6,356 bases of DNA from Anaerolineales bacterium Chloro_02 (lineage in GTDB: Bacteria > Chloroflexota > Anaerolineae > Anaerolineales > Anaerolineaceae): contig LUZV01000086.1 in assembly GCA_001603765.1 (NCBI GenBank), forward strand, positions 1 through 6,356, written 5' to 3'. A model generated the notes under the pieces. It saw only the letters and a program-made list of their open reading frames with translations, was not told where the DNA came from and did no database searches. Below are positions 1 through 6,234 of the stretch, piece after piece; within the stretch, counting starts at the first letter, position 1; every line of letters begins with the position of its first letter. The translations under genes were made by a program, and so were the position numbers.

Positions 1-1098
1 ATCGTGAACGGCAGGGCTGTTTTGGTGCCGATGGTGGTGGAAGAGCCTTCTGTGGTGGCGGCGGTGTCGTATATGGCAAAGCTGGCGCAACCCACCGGCG
101 GCTTCAGAGCTTGGATGAGCTCGGGGGAGATGATTGGTCAGGTACAGTTGCTCGACCTGGCGGATATCGACGAGGCGGAAAGACTCATTGAAGCGCGTAA
201 AAACGATCTGCTTCAACAAATTCGCGCTCTCAACCCAAATCTGACGCGCCACGGCGGAGGCATTCGCGACCTGGAAGTACGCCGGATTGAGCCATCCCCA
301 ATCGGCGCGTTCCTGGCAGTCCATTTGATTTTGGATGCCGCTGACGCAATGGGCGCGAATATGGTCAACACGGCAGTAGAAAGCCTTTCGCCCCTGCTTG
401 AGGAGCTGACCGGAGGCATAGCACATCTGCGCATTCTCAGTAACCTCTCTGACCGACGCCTGGCAAACGCTGAGGTCATCCTGCCGGTTGAGGCGCTGGC
501 ATTTGACGGCTTCAGCGGCGAGCAGGTTCGCGATGGCGTGATCGAAGCGTGGGCGTTCGCTGAGGCGGATCCCTACCGCGCGGCCACACACAACAAAGGA
601 ATCATGAACGGGGTTGACGCGGTTTTATTGGCGACCGGCAACGACTGGCGCGCGGTGGAAGCCGGCGCGCACGCCTATGCCGCCCGCGGTCAGCGCTACA
701 CCAGTCTGAGCGTTTGGAGCAAGGCGGAAGATGGAAGCCTGAAGGGAAGCCTGACCCTGCCGATGGCAGTCGGTATCGTTGGCGGCGCCACGCGCGTGCA
801 CCCTGGCGCGAAAGCCAGCCTGAAACTGATGGGCGTGCAGCACGCTTCGGAGCTGGGTGAAATTATTGCCGCGGTCGGTTTGGCGCAGAATCTGGCTGCT
901 CTGCGGGCGCTTGCCACCGAGGGCATTCAAAAAGGGCACATGAACCTGCACGCCCGCCAGGTGGCGCTTGCCGCTGGGGCGAGCTCTGAACAGGTGGACC
1001 CATTGGCAAAAGCGCTTACTGCGGCTGGCAGGATCAGCTTGAGTGAAGCCAAAATTATCCTTGAACAATGGAATGGAACAGACCATGGAATCAAATAA
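1..1098 (+). CDS. mvaA: Class II hydroxymethylglutaryl-CoA reductase, 5'-truncated by the window edge
   Basis: This enzyme interconverts HMG-CoA and mevalonate using NAD(P)H, in the cytoplasm. The frame is open from base 1 (Ile-Val-Asn-Gly-Arg). The GTG at 4 is an internal Val codon, not a start, because the family motif preceding VPMVVEEPSVVAA is already under way. Counting that GTG as residue 1, the four catalytic residues of the Pseudomonas mevalonii enzyme are all present with the same spacing: Glu14 in EEPSVVAA (Glu83), Lys198 in ATHNKGIMNG (Lys267), Asp214 in ATGNDWRA (Asp283) and His312 in GHMNLHAR (His381). The substrate-site motif DAMGANMVNT is at 114-123. By this alignment about 69 N-terminal residues lie outside the window. 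The length and lack of membrane segments fit class II. Its 3' end overlaps the HMG-CoA synthase start, so the two are co-transcribed, and a biosynthetic rather than degradative direction is inferred from that. NADH versus NADPH preference cannot be read safely. Confidence 0.96.
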   Translation: MVNGRAVLVPMVVEEPSVVAAVSYMAKLAQPTGGFRAWMSSGEMIGQVQLLDLADIDEAERLIEARKNDLLQQIRALNPNLTRHGGGIRDLEVRRIEPSPIGAFLAVHLILDAADAMGANMVNTAVESLSPLLEELTGGIAHLRILSNLSDRRLANAEVILPVEALAFDGFSGEQVRDGVIEAWAFAEADPYRAATHNKGIMNGVDAVLLATGNDWRAVEAGAHAYAARGQRYTSLSVWSKAEDGSLKGSLTLPMAVGIVGGATRVHPGAKASLKLMGVQHASELGEIIAAVGLAQNLAALRALATEGIQKGHMNLHARQVALAAGASSEQVDPLAKALTAAGRISLSEAKIILEQWNGTDHGIK

Positions 1099-2170
1099 TC
1101 ACGACACCGAAAACGGCAAACTGCTGATCCCAAAACGCAAAGTTGGCATCACTGGCTACGGGGCTTATGTGCCGCGCTACCGTCTGCCTGGTGTGGAGAT
1201 CGCCCGCATTTGGGGCGGGAATGAAGACGGACTGCCGGTGACGGAAAAAGCCGTCGCGGGCTTGGATGAGGATGTAATTACCATGTCCATCGAAGCCGCC
1301 CGCAACGCGCTGAAGCGCGCTGAGATCTCACCGGAGCAGCTGAGAGCGGTTTGGGTGGGGTCGGAATCGCACCCATACGCGGTGAAGCCGAGCGGTACCG
1401 TCGTGGCTGAGGCGATTGGCGCATCGGGCAGTGTGAGCGCCGGGGACTGGGAGTTTGCCTGTAAAGCCGGCACAGAGGCGATGATGGCGGCAATTGGTTT
1501 GGTCGGCTCGGGCATGGCGGATTACGCGCTGGCGATTGGCATGGATACCGCCCAGGGTAAACCCGGCGACGCGCTGGAATACACCGCGGCTTCGGGAGGC
1601 GCGGCGTATATCATCGGTCCTCAGCAGGGCTCGCTGGTCAGTATCGAAGCTGCTTATTCTTTCGTTACCGATACGCCCGACTTCTGGCGGCGCGCGCACG
1701 CTGTTTACCCCGAACACGGTCAGCGATTCACCGGTGAGCCGGCGTACTTTAATCACGTTACCACCGCCACTTCAACTATCCTGCGCGAAACCGGCTTAAA
1801 ACCTTCCGATTTCGCCCATGCTGTTTTTCATCAGCCTAACGAAAAGTTCCCGCGCCGGGTCGGTAAAATGCTCGGCTTTAAGGATGAACAGATCGAAACA
1901 GGGCTCCTTTCCCCGATCATCGGCAATACTTATAGTGGAGCGGCGATGATTGGTTTGACAGCGATTCTGGACGTCGCGAAGGTTGGCGAATTGATCCTGA
2001 TGACGTCTTATGGCTCGGGCGCTGGGTCTGACTCGTTTGTGCTCAAGATGCGCGGAGCGCTGAAAGAGCGCCGTGAGAACGCTCAAAGCACACAAAGCTA
2101 TATCGCCAACCGGGTTGGGATCGACTACGCCACATACCTGCGCTATCGCGGCGAGATTGTGACTGGCTGA
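1085..2170 (+). CDS. Hydroxymethylglutaryl-CoA synthase, archaeal type
   Basis: It condenses acetyl-CoA with acetoacetyl-CoA to HMG-CoA, the committed step before the reductase encoded just upstream. From ATG 1085 it is 361 residues, close to the roughly 350 of archaeal-type enzymes. The N-terminal VGITGYGAYVPRYRLPG (20-36) is typical. The catalytic triad is intact: Glu94 in VGSESHP, Cys126 in EFACKAGTEAM and His249 in FHQPNEKFPRR. Glu-to-Cys spacing (32) equals that of bacterial enzymes (Glu79/Cys111), and Cys-to-His differs by one. GNTYSGA at 280-286 is the usual C-terminal active-site loop. ATG 1085 is chosen because GGAA at 1075-1078 lies 6 nt upstream; ATG 1073 and GTG 1043 are in-frame alternatives with poorer sites and longer overlap with the reductase. 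The resulting 14-nt overlap suggests translational coupling. In archaea this enzyme forms a complex with a thiolase and a DUF35 protein. Confidence 0.95.
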   Translation: MESNNHDTENGKLLIPKRKVGITGYGAYVPRYRLPGVEIARIWGGNEDGLPVTEKAVAGLDEDVITMSIEAARNALKRAEISPEQLRAVWVGSESHPYAVKPSGTVVAEAIGASGSVSAGDWEFACKAGTEAMMAAIGLVGSGMADYALAIGMDTAQGKPGDALEYTAASGGAAYIIGPQQGSLVSIEAAYSFVTDTPDFWRRAHAVYPEHGQRFTGEPAYFNHVTTATSTILRETGLKPSDFAHAVFHQPNEKFPRRVGKMLGFKDEQIETGLLSPIIGNTYSGAAMIGLTAILDVAKVGELILMTSYGSGAGSDSFVLKMRGALKERRENAQSTQSYIANRVGIDYATYLRYRGEIVTG

Positions 2171-2171
2171 G

Positions 2172-3341
2172 ATGGCAACTTACCCCGAAGTTGTGATCGC
2201 GGGCATTGGTCAGGTGCCGGTGCGAGAGTATTGGGACGTATCCCTGCGGCAATTAGCGGGGCGCGCGCTAAGAGACGCCCGCGCGGATGCCGGCAATTTG
2301 CAGCCTCAGGTGATCTATGCGGGCAGCATGCTGGCTGCCAGCGCTTCACATCAGGCTAATCTGGGGGCGTTGATCTGCGAGGTTGCCGGGTTGGCGGGGC
2401 AGGCTGAGGGCGTTACCGCCGAAGCTGCGGAAGCCTCCGGCGCGGCGGCGCTAAACCTTGCCTGGCAGGCGATCCGGTCTGGGTTTGTGGACGTCGCGGC
2501 TGTGGTGGGGGTGGAGAAGGTAACGGATGTGGTCGGCGCGGGCAACGAGCTGGAACTGCTGGGCGCAAGCTTGGACGCGGATTACGAGAGCTCCGAAGGG
2601 CTCACCCCAACCGGACAGGCAGCGCTTTTGCTGCAGCGATATTTATACGAAAACCAGTTCCCACGGGATGTGTTGAGAAGCTTCCCGATGATTGCGCGCG
2701 CGAACGCGGTAAATAATCCCAACGCGTTTTTTCAACGAACGCTAAGCGCGAAGGCCTATGAACAAGCCCCCACTGAGGCTGAACCGCTCAACTTTTTTGA
2801 CGTTTCCGCGCACGCTGACGGCGCCGCTGCGCTGATCCTGACCCGCGCTGATCTCCTTCCCAATAATTTGCCGCATAAACCCGTCAAATTGCTCAGCTCC
2901 AGCCTGATTTCCGGGCGGCTTGCGGTACACGACCGCACGGACCCGCTTTTCTTTGAAGCAGCGGCAGTTTCTGTGAGGCAGGCGTGCCTTAAGGCGAATA
3001 TCTCGCTGGCGAACATAGACTTCTTTGAGTATTCCGACAATACCACTTTGCACGCGCTGCTCTCGCTTGAGGCAGCCGGCTTTGCTCCGCCCGGCCAAGC
3101 CTGGAAACTTGCCATGGACGGCTCACTCTCTCTGGAGGGGTCCCTTCCTGTGGCGACGATGGGCGGGCACAACGGGCGCGGTTTCCCCCTCGGGGCGTCT
3201 GGCGTTTATCAGGCGGTGGAAGCCTGCTTGCAACTGCGCGGCGAGGCTGGCGCGAATCAGATCAGCCACGCCCGCTGCGGTATGATCCAATCGCTGGCTG
3301 GCACAGGGTCCGCGGCGGTAACGCATATTCTGTCAATCTAA
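2172..3341 (+). CDS. Thiolase-superfamily protein (archaeal/SCP2-like) lacking the catalytic residues
   Basis: A 389-residue protein with the full length and fold signatures of archaeal acetoacetyl-CoA thiolases: VVIAGIGQVPV at the N-terminus, GVEKVTDV at 113-120, HADGAAALIL at 214-223, and a C-terminal half ending GTGSAAVTHIL. The active site is degenerate. In the nucleophile motif, usually EAACASG, residue 87 is Glu (EAAEASG, codon GAA). The usual HDAF/HDCF motif is SDNT, with Ser288 in place of His. The C-terminal GHPxGATG is GFPLGASG, with Phe338 in place of His. Conventional thiolysis or Claisen condensation through a Cys thioester is therefore unlikely. It starts 1 nt after the synthase stop with only a weak ribosome site, so its translation is probably coupled. 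In archaea thiolase and HMG-CoA synthase form one complex, so a structural or CoA-binding role beside the synthase is inferred. The reading frame is intact and well conserved elsewhere, which argues against a decaying pseudogene. Confidence 0.88.
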   Translation: MATYPEVVIAGIGQVPVREYWDVSLRQLAGRALRDARADAGNLQPQVIYAGSMLAASASHQANLGALICEVAGLAGQAEGVTAEAAEASGAAALNLAWQAIRSGFVDVAAVVGVEKVTDVVGAGNELELLGASLDADYESSEGLTPTGQAALLLQRYLYENQFPRDVLRSFPMIARANAVNNPNAFFQRTLSAKAYEQAPTEAEPLNFFDVSAHADGAAALILTRADLLPNNLPHKPVKLLSSSLISGRLAVHDRTDPLFFEAAAVSVRQACLKANISLANIDFFEYSDNTTLHALLSLEAAGFAPPGQAWKLAMDGSLSLEGSLPVATMGGHNGRGFPLGASGVYQAVEACLQLRGEAGANQISHARCGMIQSLAGTGSAAVTHILSI

Positions 3342-3391
3342 CTGAAAAGCGAATACGAGCCGCACTGAAATCGGACTCATCATAAGCCTGA

Positions 3392-3400
3392 TGGTACAAT
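3392..3400 (+). promoter_or_regulatory. Putative extended -10 promoter of the membrane protein/oxidoreductase unit
   Basis: TGG followed by TACAAT (3395-3400) fits an extended -10 element (TGn TAtAAT, one mismatch). No good -35 is visible about 17 bp upstream. Initiation 6-7 nt downstream of the hexamer would fall at or next to the A of ATG 3407, so the transcript could be leaderless. It lies in the only gap (65 bp) between the mevalonate genes and the next unit, which supports an independent transcription start. Based on motif match only. Confidence 0.45.
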
Positions 3401-3406
3401 CGGGGT

Positions 3407-4432
3407 ATGAAAATCAAGCGTTGGCATGTGGCGCTGGGAATACTCATCAGCGCGGTTTTTCTTTATTTGGCATTCAGGTCAATCAATTTCAGTCAGCTCT
3501 GGCAATATCTGCGAGAGGCAAAGTGGGCATGGGTGTTATTGGGGCTGGTCTGCTACTTTTTGGGCGTATGGGTGCGCACCTGGCGCTGGCAAGTTTTGCT
3601 GAACCCGCTAAAAAATATCTCCCAACGTAAGCTTTTTCCTGTTGTGTGCATCGGATACATGGGCAACAACGTTTATCCAGCGCGCGCTGGTGAGGTGCTA
3701 CGGTCGATCCTGTTGAAACAGAAGGACGACGTGCCTATCTCTGGTTCGCTGGCGACAATCGTAGTGGAACGGCTGTTTGATGGAATAACAATCCTGGCGC
3801 TGGTGTTTCTGAACTTCAGGCAGCTGGTGCAAATCGCGCCGGATGCTGATTGGATGAGGCGTATTCAGACCGGATCGATCCTGGTCGGCGCGATTTTTGG
3901 GGTAATTCTGTTAGTTTTTCTAGCAATGGTCTTTCTCCCAAAACAGACCGAAGCGATGAGCGGCTGGATAATCAACAAACTGCTGCCGCGGAAGGCGCGG
4001 CCGAAGGTCAGCGATATTTTGAATAAATTTATCGATGGGCTGCGCGTGCTGCGCTCGCCGGGGCAGTCGCTCCTGGTTTTGGGGCTTTCGATGCTGGTTT
4101 GGATTCTGGAAGGCGGCTTATATTGGGGCGTGATGAAGGCGCTGGGACTTGAGCTCAGCTTCATGAGTTTGCTGTTGGTGGAGGGTGTGGTGAACCTGGT
4201 GCTGCTGATCCCAGCCGCGCCGGGCGGGCTGGGCACCTTTGATGCCGCCGCCAAATTCATGCTCGCCTTGTTTGGCATCCCCTCTGAACTGGCGTTGGGC
4301 TACGCGCTAATCTTGCGGATGGCTCTCTGGATCCCAATTACAGCACTGGGCGCATTGTTCTTTGTCAAAGAAGGATTCAGCCTGACCACGAACCTTGAAA
4401 AAATTCAGACAGACTACCGCTCTGATGAATGA
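3407..4432 (+). CDS. Flippase-like integral membrane protein (lysylphosphatidylglycerol synthase TM region / UPF0104 family)
   Basis: A 341-residue polytopic inner-membrane protein. Hydrophobic segments are visible at about 7-23, 41-57, 117-138, 155-177, 221-240, 250-270 and 297-320. Family hallmarks are GYMGNNVYPARAGEVLR (83-99), VVERLFDG (119-126) and PAAPGGLGTFDAA (269-281). The family includes the membrane half of MprF, which flips aminoacylated phosphatidylglycerol, and many stand-alone homologues of unknown substrate often found near glycosyltransferase and isoprenoid-lipid genes. No soluble aminoacyl-transferase domain is attached, so lipid aminoacylation should not be assumed. ATG 3407 is the only sensible start because the first membrane segment begins at residue 7. 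A GGGG lies just 1 nt upstream, too near for a normal ribosome site. The next gene starts 34 nt after its stop, suggesting a two-gene unit. The transported lipid is unknown. Confidence 0.88.
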   Translation: MKIKRWHVALGILISAVFLYLAFRSINFSQLWQYLREAKWAWVLLGLVCYFLGVWVRTWRWQVLLNPLKNISQRKLFPVVCIGYMGNNVYPARAGEVLRSILLKQKDDVPISGSLATIVVERLFDGITILALVFLNFRQLVQIAPDADWMRRIQTGSILVGAIFGVILLVFLAMVFLPKQTEAMSGWIINKLLPRKARPKVSDILNKFIDGLRVLRSPGQSLLVLGLSMLVWILEGGLYWGVMKALGLELSFMSLLLVEGVVNLVLLIPAAPGGLGTFDAAAKFMLALFGIPSELALGYALILRMALWIPITALGALFFVKEGFSLTTNLEKIQTDYRSDE

Positions 4433-4454
4433 ACTGAAAACAAATAACACAATC

Positions 4455-4460
4455 GAAGGA
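4455..4460 (+). promoter_or_regulatory. Ribosome binding site fixing the oxidoreductase start
   Basis: GAAGGA lies 6 nt upstream of ATG 4467. The other in-frame starts, ATG 4425 (which would overlap the previous stop) and TTG 4395, have no comparable purine-rich site. This places the start directly before the FAD-binding strand. Confidence 0.75.
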
Positions 4461-4466
4461 AATGAC

Positions 4467-5795
4467 ATGACTGAAAATAAACGCCAAATCGCGATTATCG
4501 GCGCAGGCTTTGCCGGAATGAGCGCCGCCTGGGACTTAGCAAAAGCTGGGCATCAGGTGAGCATCCTGGAGGCGGCGGCTGAGCCGGGCGGTTTGGCTTC
4601 GGGCTTCAAAGAACCGCATTGGGAGTGGTCGGTGGAGCGGTTTTATCATCACTGGTTTCAGACCGACTCTCATCTGCTCGGTTTAATTGAAGAATTGGGG
4701 TGGTCCGACAAGGTGCACTTCCCAAAACCGATCAGCGTGATGTACCACGAGGGCAAATTTTACCCATTCGATTCTATCCCCGCGGCTCTGGCTTACCCGG
4801 GGCTTGGGTTTGGTTTGAATAAGATCCGCTTTGGGCTGGTGGGCGTCTATCTAAAATTGACCAATAACTGGCGCAAACTTGAAAAATCAACTACCGATGC
4901 CTGGATGCGCAAGTACGCCGGCAACGAGGTGTATGACAGCATGTGGCAGCCGATGATGATCGGCAAGTTTGGGGAGAATTGGCACGATAAAGTCAGCATG
5001 GCGTGGATGTGGGCGCGGCTAAAAGTGCGCACCACAAGGCTCGGCACGTTTGAAGGGGGCTTTCAGGCGTTCGCCGATCAATTCGCAGCGAAACTGCAAG
5101 GAGCTGGGGTAAACATTCGCTATAACACGCGCGTCAGCACGATCCGCCGGTTGGAGGATGGGCGAATGGCTGTCAGCCTTCAAGACGGCACCAGCGAAAA
5201 CTTTGACCAGGTTTTGGTAACGCTTTCGCCTGGTATGATGGCGAAAATGGCGCCGGATTTGCCGGAGGATTACCTCGGAGGGTTGTTGAAATTAAAGAGC
5301 ATGGGGGCGGTGGTGATGACGGTTTCCATCAAGCATCCACTTTCGCCTCAGGGTTACTACTGGTACAACATCCCCAAACAAGCGGGTTTTCCGTTTCTAT
5401 CGCTTGTGGAACACACCAACTTCCTCAAGCCAGAGTACTTTGGCGGCGATCATATTCTTTACATTGGCGATTATCTCGAAATCGATCACCCCAACTTCAA
5501 GAAGAGCGATGAGGAATTGGCTGAGGAATTTCTGCCTCACCTGAGCAAGATAAATCCAAATTTCAACCGGGATTGGGTGAAAAAGATTTGGGTCTCCAGG
5601 ACGCCGTATGCCCAACCGATCCCGCTGCCTAATCACTCAGAAAACATCCCGAGCATCAACACACCCATTCCCGGTCTGTTTTTTGCCAGCATGAGCCAGG
5701 TTTACCCATGGGACCGCGGGACGAACTTCGCCGTGGAAATTGGACGCCGGGCGGCAAAAATGATGCTTGTTGAGAAAAATATGGATGGCGTGTAG
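4467..5795 (+). CDS. FAD-dependent oxidoreductase, amine oxidase / protoporphyrinogen oxidase-like
   Basis: A 442-residue flavoprotein. The N-terminal dinucleotide-binding fold is clear: QIAIIGAGFAGMSAAWDL, with GxGxxG at 12-17, the ribose-binding acidic residue Glu35 in SILEAAAEPGG, and GG at 41-42. The C-terminal FAD motif PIPGLFFASMSQVYPWDRGTN (400-420) and the helix after it close the flavin site, as in the amine oxidase/HemG/phytoene desaturase superfamily. The middle (about 55-200) is rich in Trp, Tyr and His and would form the substrate domain. No signal peptide or firm membrane anchor is visible. The start at ATG 4467 follows a good GAAGGA site. The substrate cannot be read from sequence. 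Its neighbour is a lipid-flippase-like protein and the mevalonate genes are close, so a prenyl-lipid or lipid-linked-sugar substrate is possible but is inference. Relatives are commonly mislabelled protoporphyrinogen oxidase, and no heme genes are nearby to support that. Confidence 0.85.
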   Translation: MTENKRQIAIIGAGFAGMSAAWDLAKAGHQVSILEAAAEPGGLASGFKEPHWEWSVERFYHHWFQTDSHLLGLIEELGWSDKVHFPKPISVMYHEGKFYPFDSIPAALAYPGLGFGLNKIRFGLVGVYLKLTNNWRKLEKSTTDAWMRKYAGNEVYDSMWQPMMIGKFGENWHDKVSMAWMWARLKVRTTRLGTFEGGFQAFADQFAAKLQGAGVNIRYNTRVSTIRRLEDGRMAVSLQDGTSENFDQVLVTLSPGMMAKMAPDLPEDYLGGLLKLKSMGAVVMTVSIKHPLSPQGYYWYNIPKQAGFPFLSLVEHTNFLKPEYFGGDHILYIGDYLEIDHPNFKKSDEELAEEFLPHLSKINPNFNRDWVKKIWVSRTPYAQPIPLPNHSENIPSINTPIPGLFFASMSQVYPWDRGTNFAVEIGRRAAKMMLVEKNMDGV

Positions 5796-5815
5796 TTTTT
5801 CGAATCTTAAAATTC

Positions 5816-5835
5816 TGATTCCAAAAAGGGAATCA
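5816..5835 (+). terminator. Weak hairpin after the oxidoreductase gene, possible terminator
   Basis: TGATTCC (5816-5822) pairs perfectly with GGAATCA (5829-5835) around a 6-nt A-rich loop, 20 nt after the stop codon. The stem is short and only moderately GC-rich, and it is followed by a pyrimidine-rich but broken T run (5836-5847). It could be a weak intrinsic terminator or a protein-binding dyad. Both arms carry a GANTC site. Confidence 0.3.
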
Positions 5836-5848
5836 CTATCTTCTTTCA

Positions 5849-5877
5849 GGAGCTGAATTTAACAGTTTTTGGAGCTG
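5849..5877. repeat. Short direct repeat GGAGCTG
   Basis: GGAGCTG occurs at 5849-5855 and again at 5871-5877, offset by 22 bp, about two turns of the helix. The following bases diverge. It could be a pair of regulator half-sites or chance. Confidence 0.3.
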
Positions 5878-5982
5878 GAGTTTGATCACCATTAGTTGGA
5901 ACAAATTTGCGAAATACCTCACAAACACCCACATATAGGGGTGAATCCGAGGTGTTTTGCCTACTTATTAGGGTCAGAAGAA

Positions 5983-5991
5983 TTATCCCCA
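5983..5991 (+). promoter_or_regulatory. Near-consensus DnaA box
   Basis: TTATCCCCA differs from the consensus TTATCCACA at one base. Two weaker look-alikes are TTATTCACT (6109-6117) and TATTTCACA (6191-6199). They lie 40-250 bp upstream of dnaA, where autoregulatory boxes are common. There is no perfect box, so the call is tentative. Confidence 0.35.
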
Positions 5992-6041
5992 CCCCGGATT
6001 AATGCTGGGTTTGTCTCGCGGGGAAATCTGGGAAAAGTCAT

Positions 6042-6067
6042 TCTTAAAGAATCGCGATTCTTTAAGA
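6042..6067. repeat. Perfect 26-bp palindrome
   Basis: The 13-nt arm TCTTAAAGAATCG (6042-6054) is followed with no spacer by its exact reverse complement (6055-6067), with TCGCGA at the centre. The absence of a loop favours a binding site for a symmetric protein dimer over an RNA hairpin. It lies 167 bp upstream of the dnaA start codon. It contains GAATC and GATTC in its arms and GACTC overlapping its right end. Confidence 0.9.
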
Positions 6068-6203
6068 CTCAAAGCGCTGAAAACCTGCTTTTGGGTGTTA
6101 GAATCGTCTTATTCACTGAGCAGGACAACTCAAAAAAGCTCACAGGTGATGCGAATTTAGAGGAAAACGGATCACTTTATTAAACGTCGATATTTCACAG
6201 AAT

Positions 6204-6218
6204 CCCGCAACGCGCGGG
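6204..6218 (+). promoter_or_regulatory. GC-rich hairpin immediately before the dnaA ribosome binding site
   Basis: CCCGC (6204-6208) can pair with GCGGG (6214-6218) around the loop AACGC. The stem is all G-C and ends 2 nt before the Shine-Dalgarno sequence. In the dnaA mRNA leader it might tune ribosome access. A stem of only five pairs is modest evidence. Confidence 0.35.
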
Positions 6219-6220
6219 CG

Positions 6221-6226
6221 AGGGAG
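6221..6226 (+). promoter_or_regulatory. Ribosome binding site of dnaA
   Basis: AGGGAG sits 8 nt upstream of ATG 6235, inside the purine run 6220-6230. It is the strongest Shine-Dalgarno-like sequence in the window and confirms the dnaA start. Confidence 0.75.
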
Positions 6227-6234
6227 AAAGCCGA

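Larger units (their letters stand above)
5796..6234. other. Non-coding region upstream of dnaA (possible regulatory or origin-proximal region)
   Basis: A 439-bp gap with about 41% GC (148 of 360 bases counted over 5821-6180), visibly lower than the flanking genes. It contains a perfect 26-bp palindrome, nine GANTC sites, one near-consensus DnaA box, a direct repeat and two small hairpins. Position directly before dnaA is where many bacteria have dnaA autoregulation and sometimes oriC. A real DnaA-box cluster is not visible, so an origin is not claimed. No convincing protein gene lies on either strand. Confidence 0.6.

Noticed and set aside
213..1086. Long open frames on the minus strand opposite the reductase, and similar ones opposite the synthase and thiolase genes.
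   Set aside because: They are antisense shadows of GC-rich coding sequence with no family motifs, and the + strand proteins are unambiguous.
4395..4466. Longer N-terminus of the oxidoreductase from TTG 4395 or ATG 4425.
   Set aside because: The extra residues precede the FAD-binding strand, have no domain character and lack a ribosome site. GAAGGA clearly serves ATG 4467.
5878..5887. GAGTTTGATC resembles the conserved 5' end of 16S rRNA.
   Set aside because: Only ten bases match and the following sequence departs at once from the rRNA consensus. No rRNA follows.
5943..6001. Inverted repeat AATCCG / CGGATT with a 45-nt loop.
   Set aside because: Six base pairs at that separation are expected by chance in a region this size.
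5896..6183. Open frame of 95 codons in the gap before dnaA, starting at TTG.
   Set aside because: It has a TTG start with no ribosome site, no recognisable motif, and its codons run through the perfect palindrome and other non-coding elements. It is most likely chance openness.
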